From contig NZ_CP108427.1 of NCBI RefSeq assembly GCF_035982055.1, forward strand, positions 4,959,001 through 5,023,000: a DNA stretch of 64,000 bases. The letters are read 5' to 3'. The position numbers were made by a program, and so were the translations under genes. This DNA is from Streptomyces sp. NBC_01288 (lineage in GTDB: Bacteria; Actinomycetota; Actinomycetes; Streptomycetales; Streptomycetaceae). Every line of letters begins with the position of its first letter. Positions within the stretch are counted from its first letter, which is position 1. Shown piece by piece: positions 49,326-58,707 of the stretch. Under the pieces are notes generated by a model. That model worked only from the letters and a program-made list of their open reading frames with translations, ran no database searches and had not been told where the DNA came from.

Positions 49326-49362
49326 CAGCCAGGACCCGGGTCATCAACCTGGGCCCTGGCTG
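49326..49362. terminator. Hairpin terminator
   Basis: CAGCCAGGACCCGGGT (49326-49341) pairs with ACCTGGGCCCTGGCTG (49347-49362) with two mismatches and a 5-base loop. Between convergent genes ending at 49305 (plus) and 49393 (minus). Confidence 0.75.
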
Positions 49363-49392
49363 CCGTAACTGGCGCTGAGCGCCAACCCGTGT

Positions 49393-49929
49393 TCAGCCCA
49401 GCGTGGCGCCGAACCCTCCGGCCCTGGCCTCCCCCTCGGTCAGCTGCACAGTCCCGCGGTGAGACACCTCGACCTTGTAGAACCGCCTGCCCGTGGGCAC
49501 GTCACTGACAGATACGTCGAACCGACATGTGCCACCCTCACGTGTCGACCCGCCGAGATAACCGGTAGCGACCACCGTCCCCGCCGCGTCGTACACCGTG
49601 ACCGCTGTGCCCTGAACGATGTCGCTGTAGCCGTCGCCACCCTTACAGCCACCCGCACCATCACCGACGACCTCATCAGTCAGTTCAAACGTTCCGGTCA
49701 GGGTGAACGAGGCAGGTGCTCGGTGCGTGACGCTGGTCGGGGTCGCCGGGGTCTCCTTCGCGGTGTGCCCGCTACCACCCGCAATGGCCCAAGCAGCACC
49801 GACCGCACCAGCACCTATGACGACGCCGACGAGAGCCACGAACAGCGGGTGTATCCGCTTCGATGTCACCGCACCTGAATGTGGTGTCACGGGTGGTCCT
49901 GCGGGTGGCGGCGGCTGGTCCGAGGTCAT
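49393..49929 (-). CDS. Membrane-anchored exported protein, unknown
   Basis: A 178-residue protein with a Pro-rich cytoplasmic N-terminus (SDQPPPPAGPPVTPHSG), one membrane segment (PLFVALVGVVIGAGAVGAAW), and an exported beta-rich domain (SFTLTGTFELTDEVVGDGAG, TAVTVYDAAGTVVATGYLGG, TCRFDVSVSDVPTGRRFYKV). Two Cys may form a disulfide. Common type in Streptomyces; function unknown. Confidence 0.75.
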   Translation of the reverse strand: MTSDQPPPPAGPPVTPHSGAVTSKRIHPLFVALVGVVIGAGAVGAAWAIAGGSGHTAKETPATPTSVTHRAPASFTLTGTFELTDEVVGDGAGGCKGGDGYSDIVQGTAVTVYDAAGTVVATGYLGGSTREGGTCRFDVSVSDVPTGRRFYKVEVSHRGTVQLTEGEARAGGFGATLG

Positions 49930-50107
49930 GGCTGCCCCACAGCGACTCGCTGTCGGCCTGCAACGCTCCCGCCGTTCATACCCTCAGGGTGCGCTCATCA
50001 GGGCAGATACGCATCCGTGGTGTGTTGTACGGGCATGAACTGTAGCGCCCCCACTTGGCCGTCACACCGACCATCAGCAGCACCTGGAGCGGGGACGGAT
50101 CGAACTC

Positions 50108-50461
50108 CTAAAGCGGTGATTCCTCGACCACCCGCTGCACGCCGGCGCAGGCCACCAGTGCGCTGGCGTCTTCGGTGAGGAAGAGCAGAAAGGTCCATGT
50201 CCGATCGGCGGAGTCGATCAGTCCTCCGCGCACCGGCCGACCATGCTCACGGAGGAGTTGCACCGCTCGTTCCAGCCCCAGAGGTTCGATGCCCCGCAGC
50301 CGCACACGCCGAAGGCGGCGTGCATAGACCCCGGCATGCCGTTCCGCGGGAACAGTCCCATCCCATACAACGTACGTGGCACCACCCTGGAAGGCAGCCA
50401 GGGCCGCCGCGGACGCCTCGTCGTCGCCGGCCAGCAGCCGCATCAACACATGACGCTCCAT
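50108..50461 (-). CDS. Small hypothetical protein
   Basis: A 117-residue protein beginning MERHVLMRLLAGDDEASAAA. Pattern: ATYVVWDGTVPAERHAGVYA, RRLRRVRLRGIEPLGLERAV and GGLIDSADRTWTFLLFLTED. Soluble. I recognise no family. GTG five bases upstream is an alternative start. Confidence 0.55.
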   Translation of the reverse strand: MERHVLMRLLAGDDEASAAALAAFQGGATYVVWDGTVPAERHAGVYARRLRRVRLRGIEPLGLERAVQLLREHGRPVRGGLIDSADRTWTFLLFLTEDASALVACAGVQRVVEESPL

Positions 50462-50590
50462 GGTCACCCCACCCCCATCGCGATCCTGCGGTACGACAGC
50501 GCAGCACCGCAACCGCGGCAGCCACCCCCGTCCGATGGTTGATCTATGGGCGGCCGCAAGTCCCGGCTACCGGTGATCAGTTGTGGCTGA

Positions 50591-51028
50591 TCAGACGGGG
50601 ATCCAGTCAGGCCACGACGGCGGAACGTTACTCGCGGGGCAGAGGCCAGAGTCGCCGGGATAGCCGTCCAGCGTCCCCCGGGTCGCGAAGAACCACCATG
50701 CCAACCACACCGTCGCAACAACCACCAGCAGCGTCGGCAGTGAGACGCGGACCGCCGTTGGCGCGCGAAGCACCAGACGTCGGCCGAAGGCCCTGGCCAC
50801 GAGCCCAACGAGTGCTTCGGCTCCCACAACAAGCGGGAACAGGAAGTTGAGTTCGAAGCGTCCGCCGGCGTCGTAACCCGCGTCGCAGTATGCGCGCGCC
50901 CAGACGGTCAGCGACCAGGCGACGCCACCCATAGCAGCTCCGAACAATGCGGAGCCCGCCCAGGGGAGACAGGAGGTGGATCTCGGCTCGGCTGTGTGCA
51001 CGACATGACACGACACCGAACGCACCAT
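50591..51028 (-). CDS. Small membrane protein, unknown
   Basis: A 145-residue protein with three membrane segments (GSALFGAAMGGVAWSLTVWA, NFLFPLVVGAEALVGLVARA and LPTLLVVVATVWLAWWFFA) and a C-terminal exported tail ending WPDWIPV. The start is uncertain because the first 20 residues look poorly coding. Function unknown. Confidence 0.55.
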   Translation of the reverse strand: MVRSVSCHVVHTAEPRSTSCLPWAGSALFGAAMGGVAWSLTVWARAYCDAGYDAGGRFELNFLFPLVVGAEALVGLVARAFGRRLVLRAPTAVRVSLPTLLVVVATVWLAWWFFATRGTLDGYPGDSGLCPASNVPPSWPDWIPV

Positions 51029-51236
51029 TCACGGTTCCGAGGTGGACGCGGGTGAGTGTCCACTGCGTGACAACGCCGACGGACAACGGCGCACGAGCGC
51101 GGACGCCTCCGGGCCATCAGCGCTCGCGAGCGGCGCTCCGCCCCCACAGTTGGAAAACGTGCTGGCCCAATACCCGAAGGTGAGCGACGGGCGTAAAGCG
51201 AGTACCGGCGTGCGGCCCGAGGTCGAGGATGTCGCC

Positions 51237-51722
51237 ATGACCAACGACCTGGTGGAGTTCCTCAAGGCGCGCCTGGACGAGGAGGGCGACGTCGCCCGGC
51301 GCTGTGACGGGGCCGGATTCTCTACGGAGTGGATCGCGCACGGGGCCGCAGTCGACTTCGGCCAAGGGGATCCCACCGGCTTCCACACCGCGGTCGCGCG
51401 GCACGTGGCCCTGTACGACCCTGCCCGCGTGCTGCGCGAAGTCGAGGCCAAGCGGCACGTGCTGGACCGGCACGCGCTCAGCCCGGCCGAAGGTGATCCC
51501 GAGCGACCCTGGGACGACCGTGAGGACTGCCGGTTCGACGGCGAGCTGTGGCCGTGCGACGACCTGCTCGATCTCGCCTTCCCGTACCAGGAGCACCCCG
51601 ACTTTCCCGAGCGCTACAAGCCGAGAGTCCAACCGCCCATCCGGCCGCCGAACGCGGCGCGAACACCCCCGACGGCCATGCCTCACAAGCCCCGGCACGC
51701 CTCGGGAAACACCCCGCGTTAG
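51237..51722 (+). CDS. DUF6221-like family protein
   Basis: A 161-residue protein beginning MTNDLVEFLKARLDEEGDVA, with GQGDPTGFHTAVARHVALYD, PARVLREVEAKRHVLDRHAL and a Cys-containing C-terminal part (DREDCRFDGELWPCDDLLDL). The pattern DLVEFL-ARLDE...ARHVA-DPARVLREVEAKR is typical of a small actinobacterial family, often prophage- or island-borne, of unknown function. The 3' end is Pro-rich. Confidence 0.75.
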   Translation: MTNDLVEFLKARLDEEGDVARRCDGAGFSTEWIAHGAAVDFGQGDPTGFHTAVARHVALYDPARVLREVEAKRHVLDRHALSPAEGDPERPWDDREDCRFDGELWPCDDLLDLAFPYQEHPDFPERYKPRVQPPIRPPNAARTPPTAMPHKPRHASGNTPR

Positions 51723-51771
51723 GCTCGCGGCCTGGCATGGATCTGCCATCCACCTTGGGGGGTTTGTGGGA

Positions 51772-52620
51772 ATGTCCGTCCTTGTCTCCGTACCGCGCAG
51801 AGTGACGAGCGCGGCCTTCGTGGCCGTACTGCTCGCGGGGGGATCGGTTGCTTGCGGTGGAGGTGCCAAGAGCAACTCCGCCGCCGCCGATCCACCCGCG
51901 GTGACTCCTGCGGCGGCCGTGGCGAAGGCAGGGAAGAACGCCAGGGGCATCACGTCGCTCCACTATCGGATCAGCGGGACCGTGCCGGGGAAGGACCATC
52001 TGGAGGCCGAGGCCTCCATGAGCACTCAACCGCTGGCCATGAGCATGAAGATGACCGCTACGGCCGCCCAGGGTGGGAACGGCCGGCTGGAGATCCGGTT
52101 CGTCGACAAGGTGATGTACCTCGGCGGGAGTGCGGTGCGTCCCGAGAAGCTGAAGGGCAAGAGCTGGCTCTGGGCAGCGCCGGCCGTATGGGGACGCGGC
52201 GGAGTGGACAACCAGTCCTACGGCATACTGCCAAGTCAGCTTCAGGCAAGCCCAGTTGCGCAGTCCACGCTGCTGACCGGGTCCAAGGACCTGCGGCTGA
52301 TCGGGACCGAGACGGTCGACGGCGCCAAGACCACGCACTACAAGGGGACGGTCAACAGCAAGGACCTGACCGAAGGGAGCCTCGATCAGTTCATACAACT
52401 GGAGGTCTCCGACCCGCTGACCATGGATCTGTGGACAGACGGCGACGGCCGCACCAAACAGTTCCGTATGCGGGCCCAGCACAATGACGACATGGTCGGC
52501 ACCGGAGACGGGCCACTCGACCTGACCGTCACCTTCCTCGACATCAACCAGCCCGTGACCATCAAAGCGCCACCGGCCAAGGACACCACCCCGCTCTCGG
52601 CCGAGGCACCCAAAGCCTGA
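51772..52620 (+). CDS. Putative lipoprotein (LppX/LprG-like layout)
   Basis: A 282-residue exported protein. The signal peptide ends near VAVLLAGGSVACGGG, a lipobox with an unusual Ser at -3. The mature domain is beta-rich (SLHYRISGTVPGKDHLEAEA, GGNGRLEIRFVDKVMYLGG, RLIGTETVDGAKTTHYKGTV and TFLDINQPVTIKAPP). It resembles actinobacterial lipoproteins that carry lipids, but this is by pattern only. ATG 51772 follows GTGGGA; GTG 51766 is possible. Confidence 0.75.
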   Translation: MSVLVSVPRRVTSAAFVAVLLAGGSVACGGGAKSNSAAADPPAVTPAAAVAKAGKNARGITSLHYRISGTVPGKDHLEAEASMSTQPLAMSMKMTATAAQGGNGRLEIRFVDKVMYLGGSAVRPEKLKGKSWLWAAPAVWGRGGVDNQSYGILPSQLQASPVAQSTLLTGSKDLRLIGTETVDGAKTTHYKGTVNSKDLTEGSLDQFIQLEVSDPLTMDLWTDGDGRTKQFRMRAQHNDDMVGTGDGPLDLTVTFLDINQPVTIKAPPAKDTTPLSAEAPKA

Positions 52621-52739
52621 GCAGCACCTGGGCAAAAGAAGGTGAACGGCGCCCGCACCCAACCCGCCGCCCCACCACCACAGTTGGAAAGCCCGCGCCC
52701 CCGACTCCACATGGCTCCTTGGGTGAGCCACGCTTAGGC

Positions 52740-53030
52740 ATGGCCATTGATCCCAGCGCTACTCCACCCACAAGCACTCACGTCACCGCGGTCACCGATG
52801 GAGTCACCGAAGTCTTCACGTGGGAGGAAAGCGCACGCATCGAGGTCCGCGACCTCGGCCGAGAGATCGTCATCGAGGCCAACTCCGCGGGGCTGAAGAC
52901 CCTGGCCGGCCATCTCCTCACCCTCGCCCAGGACGGCACCCCGGACGGCGCCCATCTCCACCTGGAGGAGAACGACGGACTCGAAGAGGGGTCCGCGAGC
53001 CTCGTTCTGGAAAGGTGCGACGCCGAATGA
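52740..53030 (+). CDS. Imm32-like immunity family protein
   Basis: A 96-residue acidic protein. The core IEVRDLGREIVIEANSAGLK, TLAGHLLTLAQDGTPDGAHL and HLEENDGLEEGSASLVLERC follows the Imm32 pattern (sheet, helix containing LARHLLTLA, then H-x-HL-E-x-GLE-GS). Imm32 proteins are thought to neutralise polymorphic toxins. No toxin gene is visible nearby, so it may be an orphan. ATG 52740 directly precedes a normally biased frame. Confidence 0.6.
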   Translation: MAIDPSATPPTSTHVTAVTDGVTEVFTWEESARIEVRDLGREIVIEANSAGLKTLAGHLLTLAQDGTPDGAHLHLEENDGLEEGSASLVLERCDAE

Positions 53031-53126
53031 GTCGATCCGAGCCGGAGCACCCGAGCTCGGAGTACAACTCACCGCCGCCCGAAATTCGTTGAGGGCCCGC
53101 ACGGCCACCACCATAGGGTCCATCCC

Positions 53127-53804
53127 ATGAGGAAACACCCATGGTTCGAGGTCGACGACCCCGACGACGACTGCGAGTTCACCGACGATGAGAGAGCCTT
53201 CGCCTCGGCACTGAGCGGGCACTGCATGGCCTGGGCTCCGGCCGATGTCGCCGGGGAAATCGGGCGCACCGAGGACTGGGAGGCGCTGCTCGCCTGGGTC
53301 GGCCTGTCCGACCGGGCGGAGCCCCGGCACCTGAGCCTGGTCGATCTGGGGGTGCGCCTGGTCGGTGACCGCGTCCGGGGCGATCGTCTGCACAGTCAGC
53401 TGTACACGCTGCCGGATCGGCCCCACGCGTGGGCACTTGACGCCACCGGATCGACGGACCAACTCGCCCGGGCCGCCGCCGACTGGTTCCGCACCGTCCT
53501 CGACAAGCCGATCGTGCTCTACGTCTGGCTCCACGAGGGCTACGCCTACGCAGCTCGCTACGCCTTCGCCGACAGTGGCGAGACGCTCTGCCAGAGCTAC
53601 GCGAAGACAGTGGCCCCGCACGGCCAGGCAGCCGAGCTGACCGCGGCGGGGCACGTGCACGGCAAAGGGTGGATCCAGACCGTCGGCCTGCCAACTCCCA
53701 GCCTGTACTTGCACATTCGGGGCGACCTCGACAAGGGCAGCGTCATACCCGGAGTCCCGGCGAGGACCAAGCGCGGTCCCCTTCCAGGACCTTGGTACGA
53801 GTGA
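53127..53804 (+). CDS. Unknown acidic protein next to the immunity-like gene
   Basis: A 225-residue soluble protein: MRKHPWFEVDDPDDDCEFTD start, AFASALSGHCMAWAPADVAG, HAWALDATGSTDQLARAAAD, WFRTVLDKPIVLYVWLHEGY, and an end with LYLHIRGDLDKG. No family recognised. Context (immunity-like neighbour, isolated cistron, hairpin after it) would fit an accessory defence or immunity role, but this is inference only. Confidence 0.65.
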   Translation: MRKHPWFEVDDPDDDCEFTDDERAFASALSGHCMAWAPADVAGEIGRTEDWEALLAWVGLSDRAEPRHLSLVDLGVRLVGDRVRGDRLHSQLYTLPDRPHAWALDATGSTDQLARAAADWFRTVLDKPIVLYVWLHEGYAYAARYAFADSGETLCQSYAKTVAPHGQAAELTAAGHVHGKGWIQTVGLPTPSLYLHIRGDLDKGSVIPGVPARTKRGPLPGPWYE

Positions 53805-53822
53805 ACACCTTCCCCGCACCGC

Positions 53823-53857
53823 CACGAACCCCCAGATCACAGACCTGGGGGTTCGTG
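53823..53857. terminator. Strong bidirectional hairpin terminator
   Basis: CACGAACCCCCAG (53823-53835) pairs perfectly with CTGGGGGTTCGTG (53845-53857), loop nine bases. It separates the convergent genes ending at 53804 and 53872. Confidence 0.85.
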
Positions 53858-53871
53858 CCGAACCGCAGTGA

Positions 53872-56385
53872 TCAGGGCAACTTCACCACCGTGAAGTCGT
53901 CGCAATACCCCGCCGCGGAACCGGAGTTCTTGTAGCAGTACACCGACGCCGAGGTGTTGGAGACGCCCGTCGTGAAGAAGATCGGCTCCTGGGTGTACGT
54001 CGTCGTCGAGCCCCGCAGGTACGTCTCCGTACCGCCGAAGCTCTTCACGCCTACGGCCACCTCCTCACCGGCGGTGCCCACCTTCGCCCACGCCGCCAGC
54101 AGGTAACTGCCGCCGGAGGTAAGGCCGGTGACCGTCTGGATGGCGCCGCTCGCGCTCGCCCCCGTCTGCAACGCGTACGTGCCGGTGCGGGAGTTGGCGG
54201 CAGCGACGCTCGACGCCGTGCCCGCGCTCTGGGTCCACGGGGTCAGCGCGCCCGTCTCGAAGCCCGGGTTCGTGACCGCGTTCGTGGAGGAGGACAAGGG
54301 CTCGACCGCCAGGTCGTCGCAGTAACCCGCCCCCGTTCCACCGGCGTTCTTCCAGCAGTAGACCGTGGCCGTCGTGCTGGAGGAACCGGTCGTGAAGACG
54401 ATCGCCGCCTGGGAGTACGAGGTCGAGGCCACGTTCGTGTACGTCTCCGTGCCGCCGAAGTTCTTCACTCCGATCGCCAGGGTTTCGCCGGCCGTCGCCA
54501 CCTTGCCCCAGCCCGTCAGCAGGTACGTGGTGGAAGGCGAGAGACCGGTCAGGGACTGGTTCGCGCCGCTGCCGCTCGCCGCTGTCGTCAACGCGTCAGC
54601 TCCCGTACGGGAGTTGGACGCCGTCACCGAGGACGCCGTGCCGCTCGCCTGCGTCCACGGGGACAAACTGCCCGTCTCGAAGCCCGCGTTGGACAGCAGG
54701 TTGCCGCCGGTGCCGTTGTACGCACCGATGTTGGGGGCCGCCGTAGCCGACACCGTGTTGCCGTAGGCGTCGTAGCCGCCGTTGGACGCGATGACCGCGC
54801 CCGCTCGGATCACCGGGGACGACGGGTGGACCTGGTAGGCGTTCTTGCCTGTGTACGACGAGGACGTGTTCGCGTTACCCGCGTTGCGGAACTCCGGGTC
54901 CGACGTCACCTTGGCCGCGTCCGCGGGCTCGCGGGACGGGTGGTTGCCGTAGAAGAGGTTGTTGGAGAACGTCGAACTGCCGGTGGTGGTGAAGTAGTTG
55001 CCGGAGCCGTAGTTGAAGACCGCGTTGTTCTGGAAGGACAACGCTCCGCTGATCGATGTGCCTGCGCGGGAGTAGAGGATCGGGGTGCTCAGGCCGTCCC
55101 TCACCGAGAACGTGTTGTTGTAGAAGAGCGGGATCGCGGACGAACTGCCGCTCTGGTTCGGGACTCCGCCTACGAAGTGGAGGACTCCGCCGCCGTGGGT
55201 CTGGGTGCCTGACGTCGGGCAGCCGGAGTTGCTGCCGTCGTTCTCGCTGATGTTGTAGCGGACCACCGTGCCGTCGCTGGGGACCGTCGACGTGGGCTCG
55301 TTGGCGATGGTGAAGGGGGGCATCACCAGGAGGAAGCCGCCGAGGTTCTGGTGGCTGTAGTTGTACTGGAACGTGGTGTTGTGGTTGCCCCAGTCCACGT
55401 CGAAGCCGGTGCCGTCGGCGCCGTTGACGTGGCAGTAGACCTCGTTGTTCTGGACGACGGTGTTGCTGCTGCCGGACATCCAGATGCCGGCGGAGGCGCC
55501 GTTGCAGTACTGACCGGAGGGCGGGCAGGTCGACTTGGCGCCGCCGTAGCCCGCCTTGTTGCCGTCGATCAGGGCGCCGTCGTTCTTGACGACGAGGATG
55601 TCGTCCGCGCCGTCGTACGTCATCGTGTTGTTGCGGATGACCGTGCCGGTGGTGAGGCCGGTCCCCTGGCCGTCCGCGTCCGGGGTCACGGCGACCGCGA
55701 TGCGGTCCACGTGGTCGAACGTGTTGTTCTCGACCACCACGTCGTTCCACGTGGAGACGGGTGTCGTGTGGTCGGTCTGGACGCCGACGCCCGCGTTCGT
55801 CGCGTACCAACCGCCGCCGTAGCCCGCGATGTTGTGGATGTACATGTCGTGGACGCGAATGTGGTTGAGGACGCCGCCGGAGCTGTTCTCGGCCAGGACG
55901 CCCGAACGGTAGGCGGGGGACGAGGAGTTGTCGATCAGCTCCAGGCCGCCTATGTCCCAGTACTGCTGGTTGAGGAGGTGGATGACCGCGCCCGTCGCAC
56001 CCGCCGCGTCGATGATCGGCTTCGCGCCCGAACCGTACGACGCCATCGAGATGTTGCTGCCCGAGGCGCCTGAACCGCCGGGGGCGAGTTGGCCGGTGCA
56101 GGTGGTGCCGGCCTTGAAGAGGATGCTGTCGCCCGCGGTGAAGGTGGTGCTGTTGACGCTGCTGACCGAGTTCCAGGGGCTGGCGCTGGTGCCGGTGCCG
56201 TTGGAGGAGGCCGAGCAGTCGACGTAGTAACTCGTGCCGGCCGCCGCCGCGTTGGTAGCCGTGACGGGGACGAGCAATGCGCCCGTCACCGCTGCCAGCA
56301 GGGCCAGGACCTTTGAAGTCCTGGGCCTTGTGCGGGGGTTGGCCGGAACTGCTCTGCCGGGAGAACCGAATCTGCGACGCTTCAT
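53872..56385 (-). CDS. Secreted right-handed beta-helix protein with two carbohydrate-binding-like domains
   Basis: An 837-residue exported protein. A long basic signal peptide (VLALLAAVTGALLVPVTATN) is followed by a parallel beta-helix (about 50-560): GTSYYVDCSASSNGTGTSAS, NHIRVHDMYIHNIAGYGGGW, DVVVENNTFDHVDRIAVAVT and TVVQNNEVYCHVNGADGTGF. Two similar C-terminal domains follow (LLSNAGFETGSLSPWTQASG; VTNPGFETGALTPWTQSAGT), which look like CBM4/9-type carbohydrate-binding modules. It is probably a polysaccharide lyase or hydrolase. AAGGAG precedes ATG 56385. Next to sugar-acid catabolic genes. Confidence 0.88.
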   Translation of the reverse strand: MKRRRFGSPGRAVPANPRTRPRTSKVLALLAAVTGALLVPVTATNAAAAGTSYYVDCSASSNGTGTSASPWNSVSSVNSTTFTAGDSILFKAGTTCTGQLAPGGSGASGSNISMASYGSGAKPIIDAAGATGAVIHLLNQQYWDIGGLELIDNSSSPAYRSGVLAENSSGGVLNHIRVHDMYIHNIAGYGGGWYATNAGVGVQTDHTTPVSTWNDVVVENNTFDHVDRIAVAVTPDADGQGTGLTTGTVIRNNTMTYDGADDILVVKNDGALIDGNKAGYGGAKSTCPPSGQYCNGASAGIWMSGSSNTVVQNNEVYCHVNGADGTGFDVDWGNHNTTFQYNYSHQNLGGFLLVMPPFTIANEPTSTVPSDGTVVRYNISENDGSNSGCPTSGTQTHGGGVLHFVGGVPNQSGSSSAIPLFYNNTFSVRDGLSTPILYSRAGTSISGALSFQNNAVFNYGSGNYFTTTGSSTFSNNLFYGNHPSREPADAAKVTSDPEFRNAGNANTSSSYTGKNAYQVHPSSPVIRAGAVIASNGGYDAYGNTVSATAAPNIGAYNGTGGNLLSNAGFETGSLSPWTQASGTASSVTASNSRTGADALTTAASGSGANQSLTGLSPSTTYLLTGWGKVATAGETLAIGVKNFGGTETYTNVASTSYSQAAIVFTTGSSSTTATVYCWKNAGGTGAGYCDDLAVEPLSSSTNAVTNPGFETGALTPWTQSAGTASSVAAANSRTGTYALQTGASASGAIQTVTGLTSGGSYLLAAWAKVGTAGEEVAVGVKSFGGTETYLRGSTTTYTQEPIFFTTGVSNTSASVYCYKNSGSAAGYCDDFTVVKLP

Positions 56386-56591
56386 TGCGCGCTCCTTGGA
56401 TGGGTGGATGTGTCCCTTGCCGCTGCGTGCGGCGAGATTCCCCTCTTCGCCAGGCGCGATGACCGGTTGCCGCCGGTGCGCCTGGAGCGTGTGGCGCTGT
56501 CCCGACGCCGGATTCGACGGCGTCGGGGCAGCGCGGAGCCAACGACCCGCTGCCTACGGGCCGTTGAGGTCGCGGGCTACCAAGCCACGGA

Positions 56592-57737
56592 CTACCAACT
56601 CGCCAGTGAGCCGTCCGCGTTGCGCCACACCGGATTGCGCCAGCGGTGGCCGCGTTCGGCGGCGGCGCGGACCTTCTCCTCGTCGACCGTGATGCCGAGG
56701 CCGGGAGCGGTGAGGCGGTGGATGTAGCCGTCCTGGACCTCGAACGGAGAGGCGTCCGCGAGGTAGCCGAGCAGGCCGCTGCTGTCGCCGTAGCCGATGC
56801 CCAGGGACTGTTCCTGGATGAGGAAGTTCGGTACGGCGAAGTCGAGTTGGAGGCTCGCGGCCAGGGCGATCGGGCCGAGCGGGCAGTGCGGGGCTACGAG
56901 CACGTCGTAGGCCTCGGCCATCGCGGCGATACGGCGGGTCTCCGAGATGCCGCCCGCGTGGCTGATGTCGGGCTGCGCCACCGCGATGCCGGCGCCGAGG
57001 ACCTCCCTGAAGTCCCAGCGGGAGAAGAGGCGTTCGCCGGTCGCGATGGGGATGGAGGTGGCGCGGACGACGTCGCCGAGGTCGCGGGTGAACTCTGGGA
57101 GGACCGGCTCCTCCACGAACATCGGCAACAGCGGTTCCAGGTACGGGAGTACGCGGCGCGACATCGCTCCGCTGAAACGGCCGTGGAAGTCCAGCGCCAC
57201 GTCCCGGTCCGGGCCGATCGCCTCGCGTACGGCGCTCACCCGGGCCACGATCGCGTCGATCGCCGCGGGGGTCGCGAGCGGCTCAAGTTGCGCGCAGGGG
57301 TTCATCTTCACGGCGGTCAGGCCCTTGGCGACCTGGCCCGCGGCCGACTCGGCGAGTTCCTCGGGACTCTCGCCGTAGAGCCAGCCGTAGATGCGGACGC
57401 GGTCGCGGACGTGGCCGCCGAGGAGTTGGTGCACGGGGACGCCGTGCGTCTTGCCGGCGATGTCCCACAGGGCCTGGTCGATGCCGGCGAGAGCGCTGCT
57501 CAGGACCGGGCCGCCGCGGTAGAAACCGCCCTTGGCGAGCATCTGCCAGTGTTCCTCGATGCGGGCGGGGTCCTGGCCGATCAGGTAGTCGAACATCTCC
57601 TCGACCGCCCGGGCCGTGGTGTGGGCCTTGCCCTCCACGATGGGCTCGCCCCAGCCGGATATGCCCTCGTCGGTGTCGACGCGCAGGAAGAGCCAGCGCG
57701 GTTCGACGAGGAACAACTCGTATCCGGTGATTTTCAT
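56592..57737 (-). CDS. dgoD: Galactonate dehydratase-like enzyme (enolase superfamily)
   Basis: A 381-residue mandelate racemase/muconate-lactonizing family protein. N-terminal capping domain (ITGYELFLVEPRWLFLRVDT, WGEPIVEGKAHTTARAVEE). TIM barrel with AVKMNPCAQLEPL, metal ligands in VALDFHGRFSGAM (Asp), MFVEEPVLPEF (Glu) and PIATGERLFSRWDF (Glu), and catalytic-loop QPDISHAGGISETRRIAAMA and VAPHCPLGPIALAASLQLDF (His). It matches D-galactonate dehydratase in pattern and length. It would give a 2-keto-3-deoxy sugar acid for the probable aldolase at 63921. Confidence 0.85.
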   Translation of the reverse strand: MKITGYELFLVEPRWLFLRVDTDEGISGWGEPIVEGKAHTTARAVEEMFDYLIGQDPARIEEHWQMLAKGGFYRGGPVLSSALAGIDQALWDIAGKTHGVPVHQLLGGHVRDRVRIYGWLYGESPEELAESAAGQVAKGLTAVKMNPCAQLEPLATPAAIDAIVARVSAVREAIGPDRDVALDFHGRFSGAMSRRVLPYLEPLLPMFVEEPVLPEFTRDLGDVVRATSIPIATGERLFSRWDFREVLGAGIAVAQPDISHAGGISETRRIAAMAEAYDVLVAPHCPLGPIALAASLQLDFAVPNFLIQEQSLGIGYGDSSGLLGYLADASPFEVQDGYIHRLTAPGLGITVDEEKVRAAAERGHRWRNPVWRNADGSLASW

Positions 57738-57870
57738 GCTGCGGACCTCCGGGTCCTACGGGTATGGGGCGTACGGGTATGGGCGTACGGGTGCGGGGCC
57801 TACGAGTGCGGATGCGGGCACGGCGGACTGGCCGTGGTCCCAGGGGTCCTACGGGTATGGGGTGAGGCTT
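57738..57870. repeat. Degenerate TACGGGTATGGG-type repeats between dgoD and the SDR gene
   Basis: The short gap contains CCTACGGGTATGGGGCGTAC-like units repeated about four times, related to the larger array at 58810-59084 on the other side of the SDR gene. Confidence 0.6.
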
Positions 57871-57891
57871 CTCGTGGCAGCCGAGCCGGTG

Positions 57892-58707
57892 TCACTCCTG
57901 CGAACTGATGCTGCGACCGCCGTCCACGACCAGGTTCTGGCCGGTGATGAACGACGCGTCGTCCGAGCCGAGGAAGGCGACGGCGGCGGCGATGTCCTCG
58001 GGTTCGCCGAGCCGCCCGACCGGGGTCCGGGCCGCCGTCTGGACCCGGTACTCGTCCGGTGCGTCGGTCCACAGCCCGGTCTCCACCGCACCGGGCACCA
58101 CCGCGTTGAACCTGATCCGGCCCGCGTACTCGACCGCCAACTGCCGTACCAGCGCGCTGACTCCACCCTTCGCCGCCGCGTACGCCGGGAATCCGCTGAA
58201 GCCGAGCACCGCGTGCACGGAGCCGGTGACGACGACCGCGCCGGCGCCGGCCGCGGTGAGCAGTGGTACGGCCGCCCGGACGCCGTAGAAGACGGAGTCG
58301 AGGGCGAGGCGGAGGTGCTCGTGCCAGGAGGTGTCGTCGAGTTCGTGGATCGCGCCGGGAAGGTTGCGGCCGGCGTTGAGGTGGAGGAGGTCGAGGCGGC
58401 CGGTCCACTCCTCGACCGTCCGCACCGCCTCCGGCCAGGCCTCGGGGTTCGTGACGTCCAGCCCCAGGTGACGCGCTCGGCCGCCCTTGGCGCGGACCTC
58501 GTCGGCCACCTTCTCGGCACCGGCCGCGTCCACGTCCGTGACCAGCACGGACGCACCCTCGTCGGCGAGACGCCGCGCGGTGGCGGCACCGATGCCGGAG
58601 GCGGCGGCGGTGAGGAGGGCGGTACGGCCGGTGAAGCGGGCGAGGCGGTGGTCGGGGTGACTGTCGCGACGGCTCTCGGGGTGACTCTCGGGGGTGGTGC
58701 GGCTCAT
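57892..58707 (-). CDS. SDR family oxidoreductase (sugar dehydrogenase candidate)
   Basis: A 271-residue classical SDR. Cofactor motif GRTALLTAAASGIGAATARR, LNAGRNLPGAIHEL, active Ser in AVVVTGSVHAVLGFSGFP, YAAAK with Tyr and Lys, FNAVVPGAVETGLW and the end ITGQNLVVDGGRSISSQ. GAGAGGAA precedes ATG 58707. Context suggests oxidation of a sugar such as galactose, fucose or arabinose, upstream of the DgoD-like step. TACGGGT-type repeats flank it on both sides. Confidence 0.88.
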   Translation of the reverse strand: MSRTTPESHPESRRDSHPDHRLARFTGRTALLTAAASGIGAATARRLADEGASVLVTDVDAAGAEKVADEVRAKGGRARHLGLDVTNPEAWPEAVRTVEEWTGRLDLLHLNAGRNLPGAIHELDDTSWHEHLRLALDSVFYGVRAAVPLLTAAGAGAVVVTGSVHAVLGFSGFPAYAAAKGGVSALVRQLAVEYAGRIRFNAVVPGAVETGLWTDAPDEYRVQTAARTPVGRLGEPEDIAAAVAFLGSDDASFITGQNLVVDGGRSISSQE

